NCBI GenBank assembly: GCA_945870425.1
Contig: CAMBSD010000003.1
Coordinates: forward strand, 62,001 to 126,000
Length of the DNA: 64,000 nt
Reading direction: 5' to 3'
Origin: Chitinophaga pinensis
GTDB lineage: Bacteria > Bacteroidota > Bacteroidia > UKL13-3
Shown here in pieces: positions 17,670-26,704 of this stretch. Positions within the stretch are counted from its first letter, which is position 1, and every line of letters starts with the position of its first letter. The notes under the pieces are model-generated. The model saw nothing but the letters and a program-made list of their open reading frames with translations. It was not told the origin of the DNA and did no database searches. Position numbers and translations under genes: made by a program.

Positions 17670-20600
17670 TTGTATATTGCAACTGTGAGGCAAAAAGGTA
17701 TTGGCTTGTTTATAATATTATTGTTTGTGGGGCTCATTGGCCTTTCGCAAAGTAAGCGAACACGTAATATTTTGCTCACTTCTGACACCTTAGTTTTAGA
17801 TTCAAATGTTATTTTAAAGGGTTCTCTTTCTGTTTATCATTCTCAAAGAAAGTTAATCGAAAGCCAAGATTACTCATTTAATTATTTCAACAACGCCTTC
17901 ATTAATAAAACCATTGAAAAAGGTAGTTTGCTCCAAATCAGTTATCAAGTTATAGCACTTGATTTAAAACAAAAATTATCACACAAAGATGTTTCGTTAA
18001 TTCAACCCGAGTTTATTATTACCCAAAATCCATTTTTATATTCACCTACAAACACAAGCGACAATTTTTTTAAACAAGATGGTTTAAGAATGAATGGTAG
18101 TATCAGTCGCGGTTTGAATTTTGGTAACAACCAAAATGTGGTGCTCAACTCTAATCTAAACTTACAACTTGCAGGCAAAATCAACAATGATGTAGATGTT
18201 TTGGCAGCTATTAGTGATGAAAATAAACCCATACAACCGGAGGGAAATACACAACAATTGCAAGACTTTGATAAGGTTTTTGTGCAGTTTAGTAAAAATA
18301 GAAATCAGTTAACAGTGGGTGACTTTGAAATGATGAGGCCTCAAGAAAGCTATTTTATGAATTATAATAAAAAGTCAAGAGGTGCCCAAATACAAAGTGC
18401 TTTTGATATTGGTAAAAAAGGCATACTGCAAGTAAATGCAGAAGCTGCTTTATCCAGAGGAAGATTTGCTCGAAACATCATTAATGGAATAGAAGGAAAT
18501 CAAGGTCCATATAGATTAAGTGGTGCCAATGGAGAGCAGTTTATTATCATGATTTCGGGAACAGAAGCCGTTTATCTAGATGGTCAAAAGCTTACGCGTG
18601 GCGAGCAAAATGACTATGTGATAGATTACAATGCGGGTTCGATAACTTTTATGCCTAAGCGTATAATTACTCAATACAGTCGTATAGTGGTTGAGTTTCA
18701 ATATAGTGATCGAAATTATGCCCGTACGGTTTTTACCTCTGGCCTTGCTTATCAGCAAAAAAACTATAGAATTTATGGCAATTATTTTAGCGAACAAGAC
18801 GATAAAAACCAGCTCTTTCAACAAACATTAAGTGATAGCAATAAATTATTACTTGCATCTGTTGGAAATAGATTGAACGAGGCATTGGCACCATCTGAAA
18901 TCATCAGTAAAACCTTCAGCAGCAGTCGAATTCAATATCGAAAAATTGATACACTTGGCTATACGGGAGTATATGTTTATACAGATGCTACCAACAATGA
19001 CACCCTATTCTATCAGCTCAATTTTTCATTTGTAGGTGAGGGGATGGGTAATTACCTGCCATCCGCTAATGCCGCTAATGGTCGGGTTTTTAGTTGGGTA
19101 CCACCCATAAATGGCAATAAACAAGGTAGCTATGAACCTGTCATGCTATTAGTTGCCCCGAACAAAATGCAGATGCTCAATATGGGTGTTGATTTTAAAT
19201 TAGATAAGAACAACAATGTTAAATTGGAAATAGCTCAAAGCAATTATGATCGCAATTTGTTTTCGCAAAATGATAAACAAAATAATATAGGATATGGGTT
19301 ACGGTTTGCTTTTGAGAATTTGAATGAACTTCAAAAAAAGCAAAATGGTTTTGTATTGAAAAATGAGTTACAATATGAGTTTGTCGATAAAAATTTCAGG
19401 TATGTTGAAAGATATAGAAATGTGGAATTTGACCGAATATGGAGCAGACAATTAAGAAATCTAAGATCAAGTGATACTGGCTATCAAGAGCATATCATGT
19501 ATTTTAAAAGTTCATTTTATAAACCTCAAATGTTAAACATGTCGTATCAGTTGGGTTATTATAACAGGGCCTTTATATACACAGGCATACAGCAAAGCAT
19601 GGGTCTTTTATATGATCATAAAAATAATTTGTTAAAAGCAGAAGGAGAGTGGTTGAGGACTTCAATAAGCGCTAGTACAATGCAAATACCTCAAAACTCT
19701 TTGCTCAGGTATAAGGCCGAATACGCAAGGGTGATTAGTAAGTTTCAAGTAGGCGGAGGAATCGAGAATGAGCAAAGTCGTTTTGTTAAAAATACTGACT
19801 CTTTGCTAAGTGGGAGTTTTCAATACATTCAACAAAGCTATTTTATAAGAAACATCGATTCGCAATATTTTAAAACTCGTATATCCTATACCCAAAGAGA
19901 GGATTATTCTCCTATAGGTAATGAGTTTAAATCAGCCACAATAGGGAAGAATATTAATTCAAGCATGCAATGGATTCAGAAGAACTTTAACCGACTGAAT
20001 ATCGATTTTACATACCGAGAATTTAGTATTAAGGATGCTGCCTTTAGTAAGCTGAAACCTGAACAAACATTGCTCACACGGATAGAATATGATTATGGCT
20101 TTTTGAAGCGTGTATTTACTGCAAATACTTATTTTCAGTTAGGTTCGGGTAATGAATTGCGAAGGGATTATCAATATCTTGAAGTGCCTGTTGGACAAGG
20201 ATTGTATGTATGGAAAGATTTTAATGGTGACGGCAAACAACAACTAAATGAATTTGTGATTGCCTCTTTTGCTGATAGAAATTTGGCCAATTATATTAGG
20301 GTTTTTTTACCAACAACCACGCTTGTTAGAACCAACACAAACCAGTTTAATCAAACATTCAATATTAACCCAGCTGCAGTTTGGAACAATGCCATAGGAT
20401 GGCAGAAATTTATGGCTAAATGGTATAACCAAACAGCCTTAAAGATTGATCGTAAAACAATGGCATCAGGTAATTTTGACTTTATCAATCCCTTTGCAAA
20501 TACACTTGATACCTCATTGATAAGTTTGGCTTCTTTGGTGAAAAATACTTTGTTTTTCAATCGCAGTCATTCAGTATTTGGTTTTGATATAAATTACCAA

Positions 20601-21173
20601 GACAATAAAACACGTTCTTATTTAACCAATGGTATTGAATCACGTGAACGAAACGAAAAAGGTATAAATCTTAGGTGGAATTTTAGCCGAGAATGGAGTG
20701 TAAATGCCAACCTAAATACTGGCAATCGTTCACTTTCTTCACAATTTTTCAGTTCTAATAATTACAATTATAATTACAATGAATTTAAGCCCAAATTGAT
20801 TTACCAAGCCACAACAAATTTTAGAGCAAGTTTTAATTATAGCTATTTTGAAGGGTTTAATAAAGATGTATTTGGAGGGCAGAAAGGAAATATCAGTGAA
20901 CTAGGTGCTGAAGGAAGATACAACATCACACAAGTCGGTGTGTTGAGTATTAGATATAGCTACTATGAGGTTAATTATACAGGAGAAGCTAGTGGTAATT
21001 TAGCTTATGATATGTTACAAGGTTTTATCGTAGGCAAAAATCAATTGTGGAATATTAGCCTTCAACAACGCATTGGTCAGAGTCTTCAGTTGAACATTAA
21101 TTATGATGGTCGTCAATCAGGTAATTCAGATATGATACATATTGGTAGAATGGAAGCCAGGTATTTATTTTGA
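17670..21173 (+). CDS. Very large outer-membrane protein of unknown function
   Basis: Up to 1167 residues. No in-frame ATG precedes the signal peptide, so it starts at TTG 17670 or, giving a cleaner signal, GTG 17685 (VRQKGIGLFIILLFVGLIG). An N-terminal ~100-residue beta domain is followed by NGSISRGLNFGNNQNVVLNS and LAAISDENKPIQPEG. Near residues 290-350 is an Ig-like motif (AVYLDGQKLTRGEQNDYVIDYNAGSITFMPK) like those in SprA-type and other large barrel proteins. The remaining ~750 residues alternate aromatic and polar strands, as in a large TonB-receptor-sized beta-barrel. An EF-hand-like loop (DFNGDGKQQLNEF) occurs near residue 850. I know of no assigned function. It stands alone upstream of padR. 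Confidence 0.75.
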   Translation: MYIATVRQKGIGLFIILLFVGLIGLSQSKRTRNILLTSDTLVLDSNVILKGSLSVYHSQRKLIESQDYSFNYFNNAFINKTIEKGSLLQISYQVIALDLKQKLSHKDVSLIQPEFIITQNPFLYSPTNTSDNFFKQDGLRMNGSISRGLNFGNNQNVVLNSNLNLQLAGKINNDVDVLAAISDENKPIQPEGNTQQLQDFDKVFVQFSKNRNQLTVGDFEMMRPQESYFMNYNKKSRGAQIQSAFDIGKKGILQVNAEAALSRGRFARNIINGIEGNQGPYRLSGANGEQFIIMISGTEAVYLDGQKLTRGEQNDYVIDYNAGSITFMPKRIITQYSRIVVEFQYSDRNYARTVFTSGLAYQQKNYRIYGNYFSEQDDKNQLFQQTLSDSNKLLLASVGNRLNEALAPSEIISKTFSSSRIQYRKIDTLGYTGVYVYTDATNNDTLFYQLNFSFVGEGMGNYLPSANAANGRVFSWVPPINGNKQGSYEPVMLLVAPNKMQMLNMGVDFKLDKNNNVKLEIAQSNYDRNLFSQNDKQNNIGYGLRFAFENLNELQKKQNGFVLKNELQYEFVDKNFRYVERYRNVEFDRIWSRQLRNLRSSDTGYQEHIMYFKSSFYKPQMLNMSYQLGYYNRAFIYTGIQQSMGLLYDHKNNLLKAEGEWLRTSISASTMQIPQNSLLRYKAEYARVISKFQVGGGIENEQSRFVKNTDSLLSGSFQYIQQSYFIRNIDSQYFKTRISYTQREDYSPIGNEFKSATIGKNINSSMQWIQKNFNRLNIDFTYREFSIKDAAFSKLKPEQTLLTRIEYDYGFLKRVFTANTYFQLGSGNELRRDYQYLEVPVGQGLYVWKDFNGDGKQQLNEFVIASFADRNLANYIRVFLPTTTLVRTNTNQFNQTFNINPAAVWNNAIGWQKFMAKWYNQTALKIDRKTMASGNFDFINPFANTLDTSLISLASLVKNTLFFNRSHSVFGFDINYQDNKTRSYLTNGIESRERNEKGINLRWNFSREWSVNANLNTGNRSLSSQFFSSNNYNYNYNEFKPKLIYQATTNFRASFNYSYFEGFNKDVFGGQKGNISELGAEGRYNITQVGVLSIRYSYYEVNYTGEASGNLAYDMLQGFIVGKNQLWNISLQQRIGQSLQLNINYDGRQSGNSDMIHIGRMEARYLF

Positions 21174-21253
21174 GTTTTATGTTTATACTTTTGTTATAAT
21201 TTGACTCGGATTTTTACTTTACTATAAAGTATTTGAATTTTTTTATAGAAAAC

Positions 21254-21302
21254 TTGCATTTTGAAAATTAATACATAGATTTGTGATGTATTATAAATCT
21301 AT
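21254..21302 (+). promoter_or_regulatory. padR promoter with an overlapping inverted repeat (candidate PadR operator)
   Basis: TTG at 21254-21256, 19 bases, then TAGATTTG at 21276-21283 matches the Bacteroidota promoter. ATAGATTT (21275-21282) and AAATCTAT (21295-21302) form a perfect 8-base inverted repeat with a 12-base spacer. It covers the -7 box and start site, where an autorepressor would bind. A second small dyad, TACAT/ATGTA, sits inside it. Confidence 0.6.
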
Positions 21303-21307
21303 ATATT

Positions 21308-21664
21308 ATGTCGTTTACACAAAAAGAATTATTGAAAGGAACATTGGGTCCCATTATATTAAAGCTACTTACCGAGAATAAGAAAATGTATGGTTATGAA
21401 ATAACCCAACATATAAAGGAAACAAGTGGAGGTAAGATTTTAATTAAAGAGGGTTCTTTGTATCCGGCCTTACACAAGTTAGAGGCTGATGGTCTGCTTG
21501 AAAGTGAAGAGTTAGCAGTTGGTGGCAGAACAAGAAAGTATTACAAGCTTACTACCAAAGGTAAAAAAGAATCCAAAGCAGCATCAGAAGAATTGTTGAG
21601 TTTTTTGCAAACTATCCATGCTATAATAAACCCTAATAAAATTTTGAGTCATGCCAGTATTTAG
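21308..21664 (+). CDS. PadR-family transcriptional regulator
   Basis: This 118-residue winged-helix protein reads MSFTQKELLKGTLGPIILKLL, then MYGYEITQHIKE, GSLYPALHKLEADGLLESE and GRTRKYYKLTTKG, the PadR signature from residue 5 to 80. PadR proteins are usually repressors of their own operon. The perfect inverted repeat over its promoter supports autoregulation. Its stop overlaps the start of the membrane-protein gene at 21651 by 14 bases, so the pair is translationally coupled. Confidence 0.93.
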   Translation: MSFTQKELLKGTLGPIILKLLTENKKMYGYEITQHIKETSGGKILIKEGSLYPALHKLEADGLLESEELAVGGRTRKYYKLTTKGKKESKAASEELLSFLQTIHAIINPNKILSHASI

Positions 21665-22265
21665 TAAAACACATGTAGAAATTATTGAAGAAAGACTTCG
21701 CAAGTCGGGCCTACAAAATGAATCTATCATTCTTGATTTGATAGATCATTATTGTTGTATAGTGGAAGAAGAGATGGACAAAGGGCGCAGTTTTGATGAG
21801 GCCTATACCAAAGCATGGAATTCCATTAGTCCCAATGGTACCATTGAAATTGAAGAGGAATTAATTTTTTTGTTAAATTTAAATAATCAAATCGTTATGA
21901 AAAAAATCATGTATCTAAGTGGCTTCTTTGCTGCAAGCACCATCACGCTATCTTTTTTGTTCCGCACCTTAAATTGGCCCGGGGCAAGGGTTTTTCACAT
22001 TTTGGGATTTAGTTTTTTATTTATCACTTGCCTAATATTATTAGTCAATGCAATTAGAAATAAATCTAAATTATCTAAACAAGAAATGGTAAGGATTGTC
22101 TCAGGAAACTCAGCCGCCTTTTTAATTTCACTGGGTAGTTTATTCAAATCTTTTTATATGCCAGGAGCGAATGTAATGATGCTCTTGGGCTTTGTGATTT
22201 TGATTTCATTTTACATTCCTATGTTTTTTCATCATCTATATAAGCGTTCTTTAATAGAGGCTTAA
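21651..22265 (+). CDS. PadR-associated membrane protein with two GldL-like transmembrane hairpins
   Basis: In this 204-residue protein, residues 1-75 are a soluble helical domain (VEIIEERLRKSGLQNESIILDLIDHYCCIVEEEM) of the kind often encoded next to PadR in Bacteroidota. Residues ~80-200 hold four transmembrane helices in two similar halves: FLFRTLNWPGARVFHILGF and SLFKSFYMPGANVMMLLGF. The F-(K/R)-x-x-x-x-PGA-x-x-x-x-x-LGF motif resembles the membrane part of the gliding/T9SS motor protein GldL. It is inner-membrane. A role as anti-regulator or stress sensor with PadR is inference. Confidence 0.8.
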   Translation: MPVFSKTHVEIIEERLRKSGLQNESIILDLIDHYCCIVEEEMDKGRSFDEAYTKAWNSISPNGTIEIEEELIFLLNLNNQIVMKKIMYLSGFFAASTITLSFLFRTLNWPGARVFHILGFSFLFITCLILLVNAIRNKSKLSKQEMVRIVSGNSAAFLISLGSLFKSFYMPGANVMMLLGFVILISFYIPMFFHHLYKRSLIEA

Positions 22266-22283
22266 TTTAGATTAATACAGTCA

Positions 22284-22320
22284 AAAGTCCGCAGAAAATA
22301 ATATCTGTGGACTTTTTTTT
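22284..22320 (+). terminator. Terminator of the padR operon
   Basis: AAAGTCCGCAGA (22284-22295) pairs with TCTGTGGACTTT (22304-22315), 12 bases with one wobble, followed by a run of Ts to 22320. It lies 18 bases after the stop of the membrane-protein gene. Confidence 0.85.
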
Positions 22321-22469
22321 AATTTATGTTAAGGCTTCTATATTTTCGGGAGCTAAGCAAATCTTTTAATCCATAAAATGCTACTATTTAATGATACTTG
22401 TCTTATAAATCGCATTTTCATTTTTTAGAATTTCTTATATATTCGTTCTGTAAAAAAACAAAACAGAAA

Positions 22470-24407
22470 ATGAGTCAATCATATCGTATAAATAGCTTCG
22501 ATGAATACAAAGAAGCATATCAAAAAAGTATTGATAATCCTGAACAGTTTTGGGGGGAAATTGCTGAGAATTTTACTTGGAGAAAAAAATGGGATAAGGT
22601 TTTGGAATGGAATTTTACTGAACCTAAAGTGGAGTGGTTTAAAGGTGGTAAATTAAACATTACTGAGAATTGTATCGACCGATATTTAGAAACTATGGGC
22701 GAGAAACCTGCCTTTATTTGGGAACCTAATCATCCTGATGAAAGGGTAAGGGTTGTTACCTATAACCGTCTGCATAAAAGGGTTTGTCAGTTTGCACAAG
22801 TACTAAAAAACAATGGCGTGAAAAAAGGTGACAGGGTTTGTATCTATATGGGCATGGTGCCTGAATTAACTTATGCTGTTCTAGGTTGCGCTCGAATTGG
22901 GGCAATTCATAGTGTTATCTTTGGGGGATTTTCTGCCCAAAGCATTGCAGATAGATTGGATGATGCACAATCTGAATTTATTGTTACTTGTGATGGAGCT
23001 TTTCGTGGTGATAAAGTAATTCCTCTTAAGAGTGTTATTGATGATGCTTTAATTGGAAATAAAACCATAAAAAAAGTAATTGTTTACACACGTACACGCA
23101 CTCCTGTTTCTATGATAAAAGGTCGTGATGTGTGGTGGGAAGATGAAATGGAATTTGCCGAACACCAAGTTGAAAAAGATGGTGTGGTTAGTTTTCCTGC
23201 AGAAGAAACGGATGCGGAAGACCCATTATTTATTTTATATACTTCTGGCTCTACAGGCAAACCAAAAGGAGTAGTGCATTCAAGTGCAGGTTATATGCTT
23301 TGGACGAATTATACCTTCAATAATGTGTTTCAATACAAGCAAGGGCAAGTGCATTTTTGTACTGCTGATATAGGTTGGATAACCGGGCATAGCTATATTG
23401 TATATGGACCTTTAAGCGCAGGTGCAACCTCGCTTATGTTTGAAGGCATACCTACCTATCCTGATGCAGGTCGTTTTTGGGATATTGTTCAAAAACATAA
23501 AGTCAATATTTTATACACAGCACCAACTGCCATTCGAAGTTTGATGGGCTTTGGCTTAGACCCACTTAAAGAAAAAGATCTTAGTAGTTTGCAAGTTTTA
23601 GGAACCGTTGGAGAACCAATTAATGAAGAAGCTTGGCATTGGTATGATGAAAACATAGGCAAGAAAAACTGCCCTATAGTGGATACTTGGTGGCAAACAG
23701 AAACAGGTGCTTGTATGATAAGTAATATGGCTGGTGTAACGCCTTCAAAACCAAGTTGGGCATCCTTGCCTATGCCAGGTGTGCAGCCCATTTTGGTGGA
23801 TGACAAAGGTAAAGAGGTTACTGAAAAAGATGAGAATGGAATGTTGAAAGGTAACCTATGTATCAAAGCACCTTGGCCTGCTATACTAAGAACCACCTAT
23901 GGTGATCATGAACGCTGCAGAACCAATTATTTTGCAACTTACCCAGGCCTGTATTTTACAGGTGATGGGGCTATAAAAGATGAAAATGGTTTTTATCGTA
24001 TCACAGGTAGGGTAGACGATGTGTTGAATGTTAGTGGGCATCGCATAGGAACAGCAGAAGTTGAGAATGCAATCAATATGCATGCTGGTGTGGTCGAAAG
24101 TGCTGTGGTTGGATACCCCCATGATGTAAAGGGTCAAGGAATTTATGCATTTGTAATAGATAACAATACCCACGGTGATGATGAATTAACGCGTAAAGAT
24201 ATTTTGCAAACCGTCACCCGCATCATTGGTCCAATTGCTAAACCCGATAAGATTCAATTTGTAAAAGGTTTGCCTAAAACCAGAAGTGGCAAAATCATGC
24301 GAAGAATTCTGCGTAAAATAGCTGAAGGTGAATTAGAAAACTTGGGTGATATTACTACATTGCTAGATCCTAACGTAGTTGAAGAGATTAAGTATGGTGC
24401 ACTTTAA
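22470..24407 (+). CDS. acs: Acetyl-CoA synthetase (AMP-forming)
   Basis: Starting at ATG 22470 the protein has 645 residues (MSQSYRINSFDEYKEAYQKS), the normal size. An earlier in-frame TTG at 22398 adds a tail unlike the family. Core motifs include the ATP/AMP loop YTSGSTGKPKGVVHS, TADIGWITGHSY, DTWWQTETGACMI, FTGDGAIKDENGFYRITGRVDDVLNVSGHRIGTAEVE and the acetylatable catalytic Lys in PKTRSGKIMRRILRK near the end. It activates acetate through acetyl-AMP to acetyl-CoA in the cytoplasm. The gene is flanked by terminator-like hairpins and seems monocistronic. Confidence 0.97.
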   Translation: MSQSYRINSFDEYKEAYQKSIDNPEQFWGEIAENFTWRKKWDKVLEWNFTEPKVEWFKGGKLNITENCIDRYLETMGEKPAFIWEPNHPDERVRVVTYNRLHKRVCQFAQVLKNNGVKKGDRVCIYMGMVPELTYAVLGCARIGAIHSVIFGGFSAQSIADRLDDAQSEFIVTCDGAFRGDKVIPLKSVIDDALIGNKTIKKVIVYTRTRTPVSMIKGRDVWWEDEMEFAEHQVEKDGVVSFPAEETDAEDPLFILYTSGSTGKPKGVVHSSAGYMLWTNYTFNNVFQYKQGQVHFCTADIGWITGHSYIVYGPLSAGATSLMFEGIPTYPDAGRFWDIVQKHKVNILYTAPTAIRSLMGFGLDPLKEKDLSSLQVLGTVGEPINEEAWHWYDENIGKKNCPIVDTWWQTETGACMISNMAGVTPSKPSWASLPMPGVQPILVDDKGKEVTEKDENGMLKGNLCIKAPWPAILRTTYGDHERCRTNYFATYPGLYFTGDGAIKDENGFYRITGRVDDVLNVSGHRIGTAEVENAINMHAGVVESAVVGYPHDVKGQGIYAFVIDNNTHGDDELTRKDILQTVTRIIGPIAKPDKIQFVKGLPKTRSGKIMRRILRKIAEGELENLGDITTLLDPNVVEEIKYGAL

Positions 24408-24420
24408 TAGCTGATTTATG

Positions 24421-24458
24421 CTTACTTACCCATAGAAAGTAAGTAATTAGTAATTTTT
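24421..24458 (+). terminator. Weak terminator-like hairpin after acs
   Basis: CTTACTT (24421-24427) and AAGTAAG (24437-24443) form a seven-base stem. The T-rich stretch comes only ten bases later, so termination here is uncertain. Confidence 0.3.
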
Positions 24459-24503
24459 TATTCCTACTTAAATAATACTGATTTTTTGACCTTTATTTGG
24501 AGA

Positions 24504-26480
24504 ATGATAAACCAAGTACTAGGTCGTAAAATTGTTATTCTATGTCTTATCCTTTCCTTTTTTGGTAATTTCAAAAGCAAAGCACAACACCAATGCTCAC
24601 TTTCAAAAATAGCTGGGCATGCTGTTTTGTTAAACAAATCCAATGCTAGTAATGAGCAAATGGATATTATGGAAAGATATGACGTAATCTTCCATGAATT
24701 AGATTTAAATGTAGAAAGAACCTCAACCTATATTTCTGGAAGCGTTGTAACCCTTGCCAAATCTAGGGTGTCAAAGCTTGATTCCTTTATGTTTCAGCTT
24801 CATGCCAATTTGATTTTAGATTCTGTTTTAGGTTATAAAAATCAAAAGTTGAATGTAATTAGACTTACTGACGTGGCATTGGTTTTATTAGATTCTTCTT
24901 ACTCCAAAGACCAGTTCTTATATGTTAAGATCTTCTATCACGGCACACCTCCTAGTGGCGCAAGCGCGGCAATTGGCAATGGTTTTAGCAACAAAGCTTC
25001 TCCAACTTATGCAAATCAAATCACTTGGAGTTTGAGTCAACCATACAGTGCATACGAATGGTGGCCTTGCAAGCAGTCATTGCAAGATAAAATAGATTCT
25101 GTTTTTATTTCTGTAACAACTGATAGTAGCAACAAAGTGGGTGCAAATGGTATATTAAAAAGCATCAGCCCAAAACCTGATGGTAAAAATACATTTAGGT
25201 GGGAAACCAGATACAAAATGAATTACTACTTGGTGATGGTAACTGTTGGGCAATATACCGAATACAAGGCATATGCAAAGCCAAAGCAGATAGCAGATAG
25301 TATATTAATTCAACATTATATTTATTCAAATCCCAAAGCCTATACCAATAATGTTAACAGTATCAATGCAACCGTTCCTCAGCTTGAATTGTTTTCTGAT
25401 TTATTTGGATTGTATCCTTTTTATAAAGAAAAATATGGTCATGTCATGGCTCCTTTTTCAGGAGGTATGGAGCATCAAACCATGACCAGTCTTGGGGTGA
25501 TTAATTTTGGATTAGTAGCACATGAGTTAGCCCACCAATGGTTTGGTGATTATGTTACTTGTGCCACTTGGAAAGACATTTGGTTAAATGAAGGATTTGC
25601 AACCTATTCGGAGTATTTAGCAGCCAAATATTTAACAACAGCCTCAAATGCCGCTAGTGTTTTAAACTCCATGTTTAATGACGCAAAGAAATCGGATGGT
25701 ACTGTATATGTTACCGATACCACGAATGTAAATAGGATTTTCTCTAGTGATATTACCTATAACAAAGGAGGTTCGGCCATTCGTGTATTGCATTATTTAT
25801 TGGGAGATAGTCTTTTTTTTAATGTAAGTAAACAGTACCAAATCCAAAACGCAAATGGAAATGCTTCTACTTTTGATATGAACCAATTGGTAAATCAACT
25901 TAGTGGAAAGAACTATAATTACTTTTTTAATCAATGGATTTATGGCAATGGCATTCCAAATTATAATGTAAAATGGAACCAAATCGGTAGTAATTTTATT
26001 TTATCTGTCGAACAATCAAATACCACTGCCCCTTTGAATTTATTTCAATTGCCTTTGCCATTTTTAATCAAAAGCAACTTGGGGGATACCACTATTTATG
26101 TTCAACAAGGGGAAGCGAAAAATTTGTATAAATTCAATATTGGTAGAACCATTAATTCAATCGTGTTTGATAATGACAACTGGATTTTGAAATATGCCAG
26201 TTTAAGTAAAGACGCTACTTTGAGCGGAATTGAAGATCTATTTACTAACAATGGAATTAGAATCCAGCCGAATCCGGCATCAGCCAATGTATATGTTTCG
26301 GGAAACAATTTATTGCAAGCCCAAGTAAGTTTATATGATATTCAAGGTCGTTTATGTTTAAGCACTATTCTCAATGGAAACGGTACTTTAGAATGTTCAA
26401 ATTTAAATAGAGGTGTATATATTGCCATTGTCAAAAGCTTTGATGGTTTGGTTCACAAGCAAAAGCTTGTTTTGGAATAG
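24504..26480 (+). CDS. Secreted M1 family zinc aminopeptidase with T9SS sorting domain
   Basis: The start ATG 24504 (658 residues) gives a good signal peptide (KIVILCLILSFFGNFKSKAQ); the in-frame TTG at 24486 is less likely. The beta-saddle domain lies at about residues 40-280. The catalytic domain has the substrate loop SGGMEHQ and zinc motif HELAHQWFGD with the third ligand Glu in WLNEGFATY, near residues 320-370. The last ~80 residues (GIRIQPNPASANVYV to HKQKLVLE) are a type A T9SS sorting domain. It should therefore act outside the cell or on its surface, removing N-terminal residues from peptides. It stands alone upstream of hldD. Confidence 0.95.
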   Translation: MINQVLGRKIVILCLILSFFGNFKSKAQHQCSLSKIAGHAVLLNKSNASNEQMDIMERYDVIFHELDLNVERTSTYISGSVVTLAKSRVSKLDSFMFQLHANLILDSVLGYKNQKLNVIRLTDVALVLLDSSYSKDQFLYVKIFYHGTPPSGASAAIGNGFSNKASPTYANQITWSLSQPYSAYEWWPCKQSLQDKIDSVFISVTTDSSNKVGANGILKSISPKPDGKNTFRWETRYKMNYYLVMVTVGQYTEYKAYAKPKQIADSILIQHYIYSNPKAYTNNVNSINATVPQLELFSDLFGLYPFYKEKYGHVMAPFSGGMEHQTMTSLGVINFGLVAHELAHQWFGDYVTCATWKDIWLNEGFATYSEYLAAKYLTTASNAASVLNSMFNDAKKSDGTVYVTDTTNVNRIFSSDITYNKGGSAIRVLHYLLGDSLFFNVSKQYQIQNANGNASTFDMNQLVNQLSGKNYNYFFNQWIYGNGIPNYNVKWNQIGSNFILSVEQSNTTAPLNLFQLPLPFLIKSNLGDTTIYVQQGEAKNLYKFNIGRTINSIVFDNDNWILKYASLSKDATLSGIEDLFTNNGIRIQPNPASANVYVSGNNLLQAQVSLYDIQGRLCLSTILNGNGTLECSNLNRGVYIAIVKSFDGLVHKQKLVLE

Positions 26481-26704
26481 TCCTACAAATAGAAGTTTTG
26501 GCTTAGTAAATTTTATTTACATAAGTAATTCAATTTTGGTTGATAAATGCATTCAATTTAATTAAAGTTTCTTCAAGCATTAACTAGGTATTTTCATTGA
26601 TGTTACTAATAATCGTTTACCTATAAATTCGGGTTATGGTATTATTTCTTTTTAGTTATGGTCTAATATCATAAAGTATTCATACTTTTTTTTACTTTCG
26701 CCTT

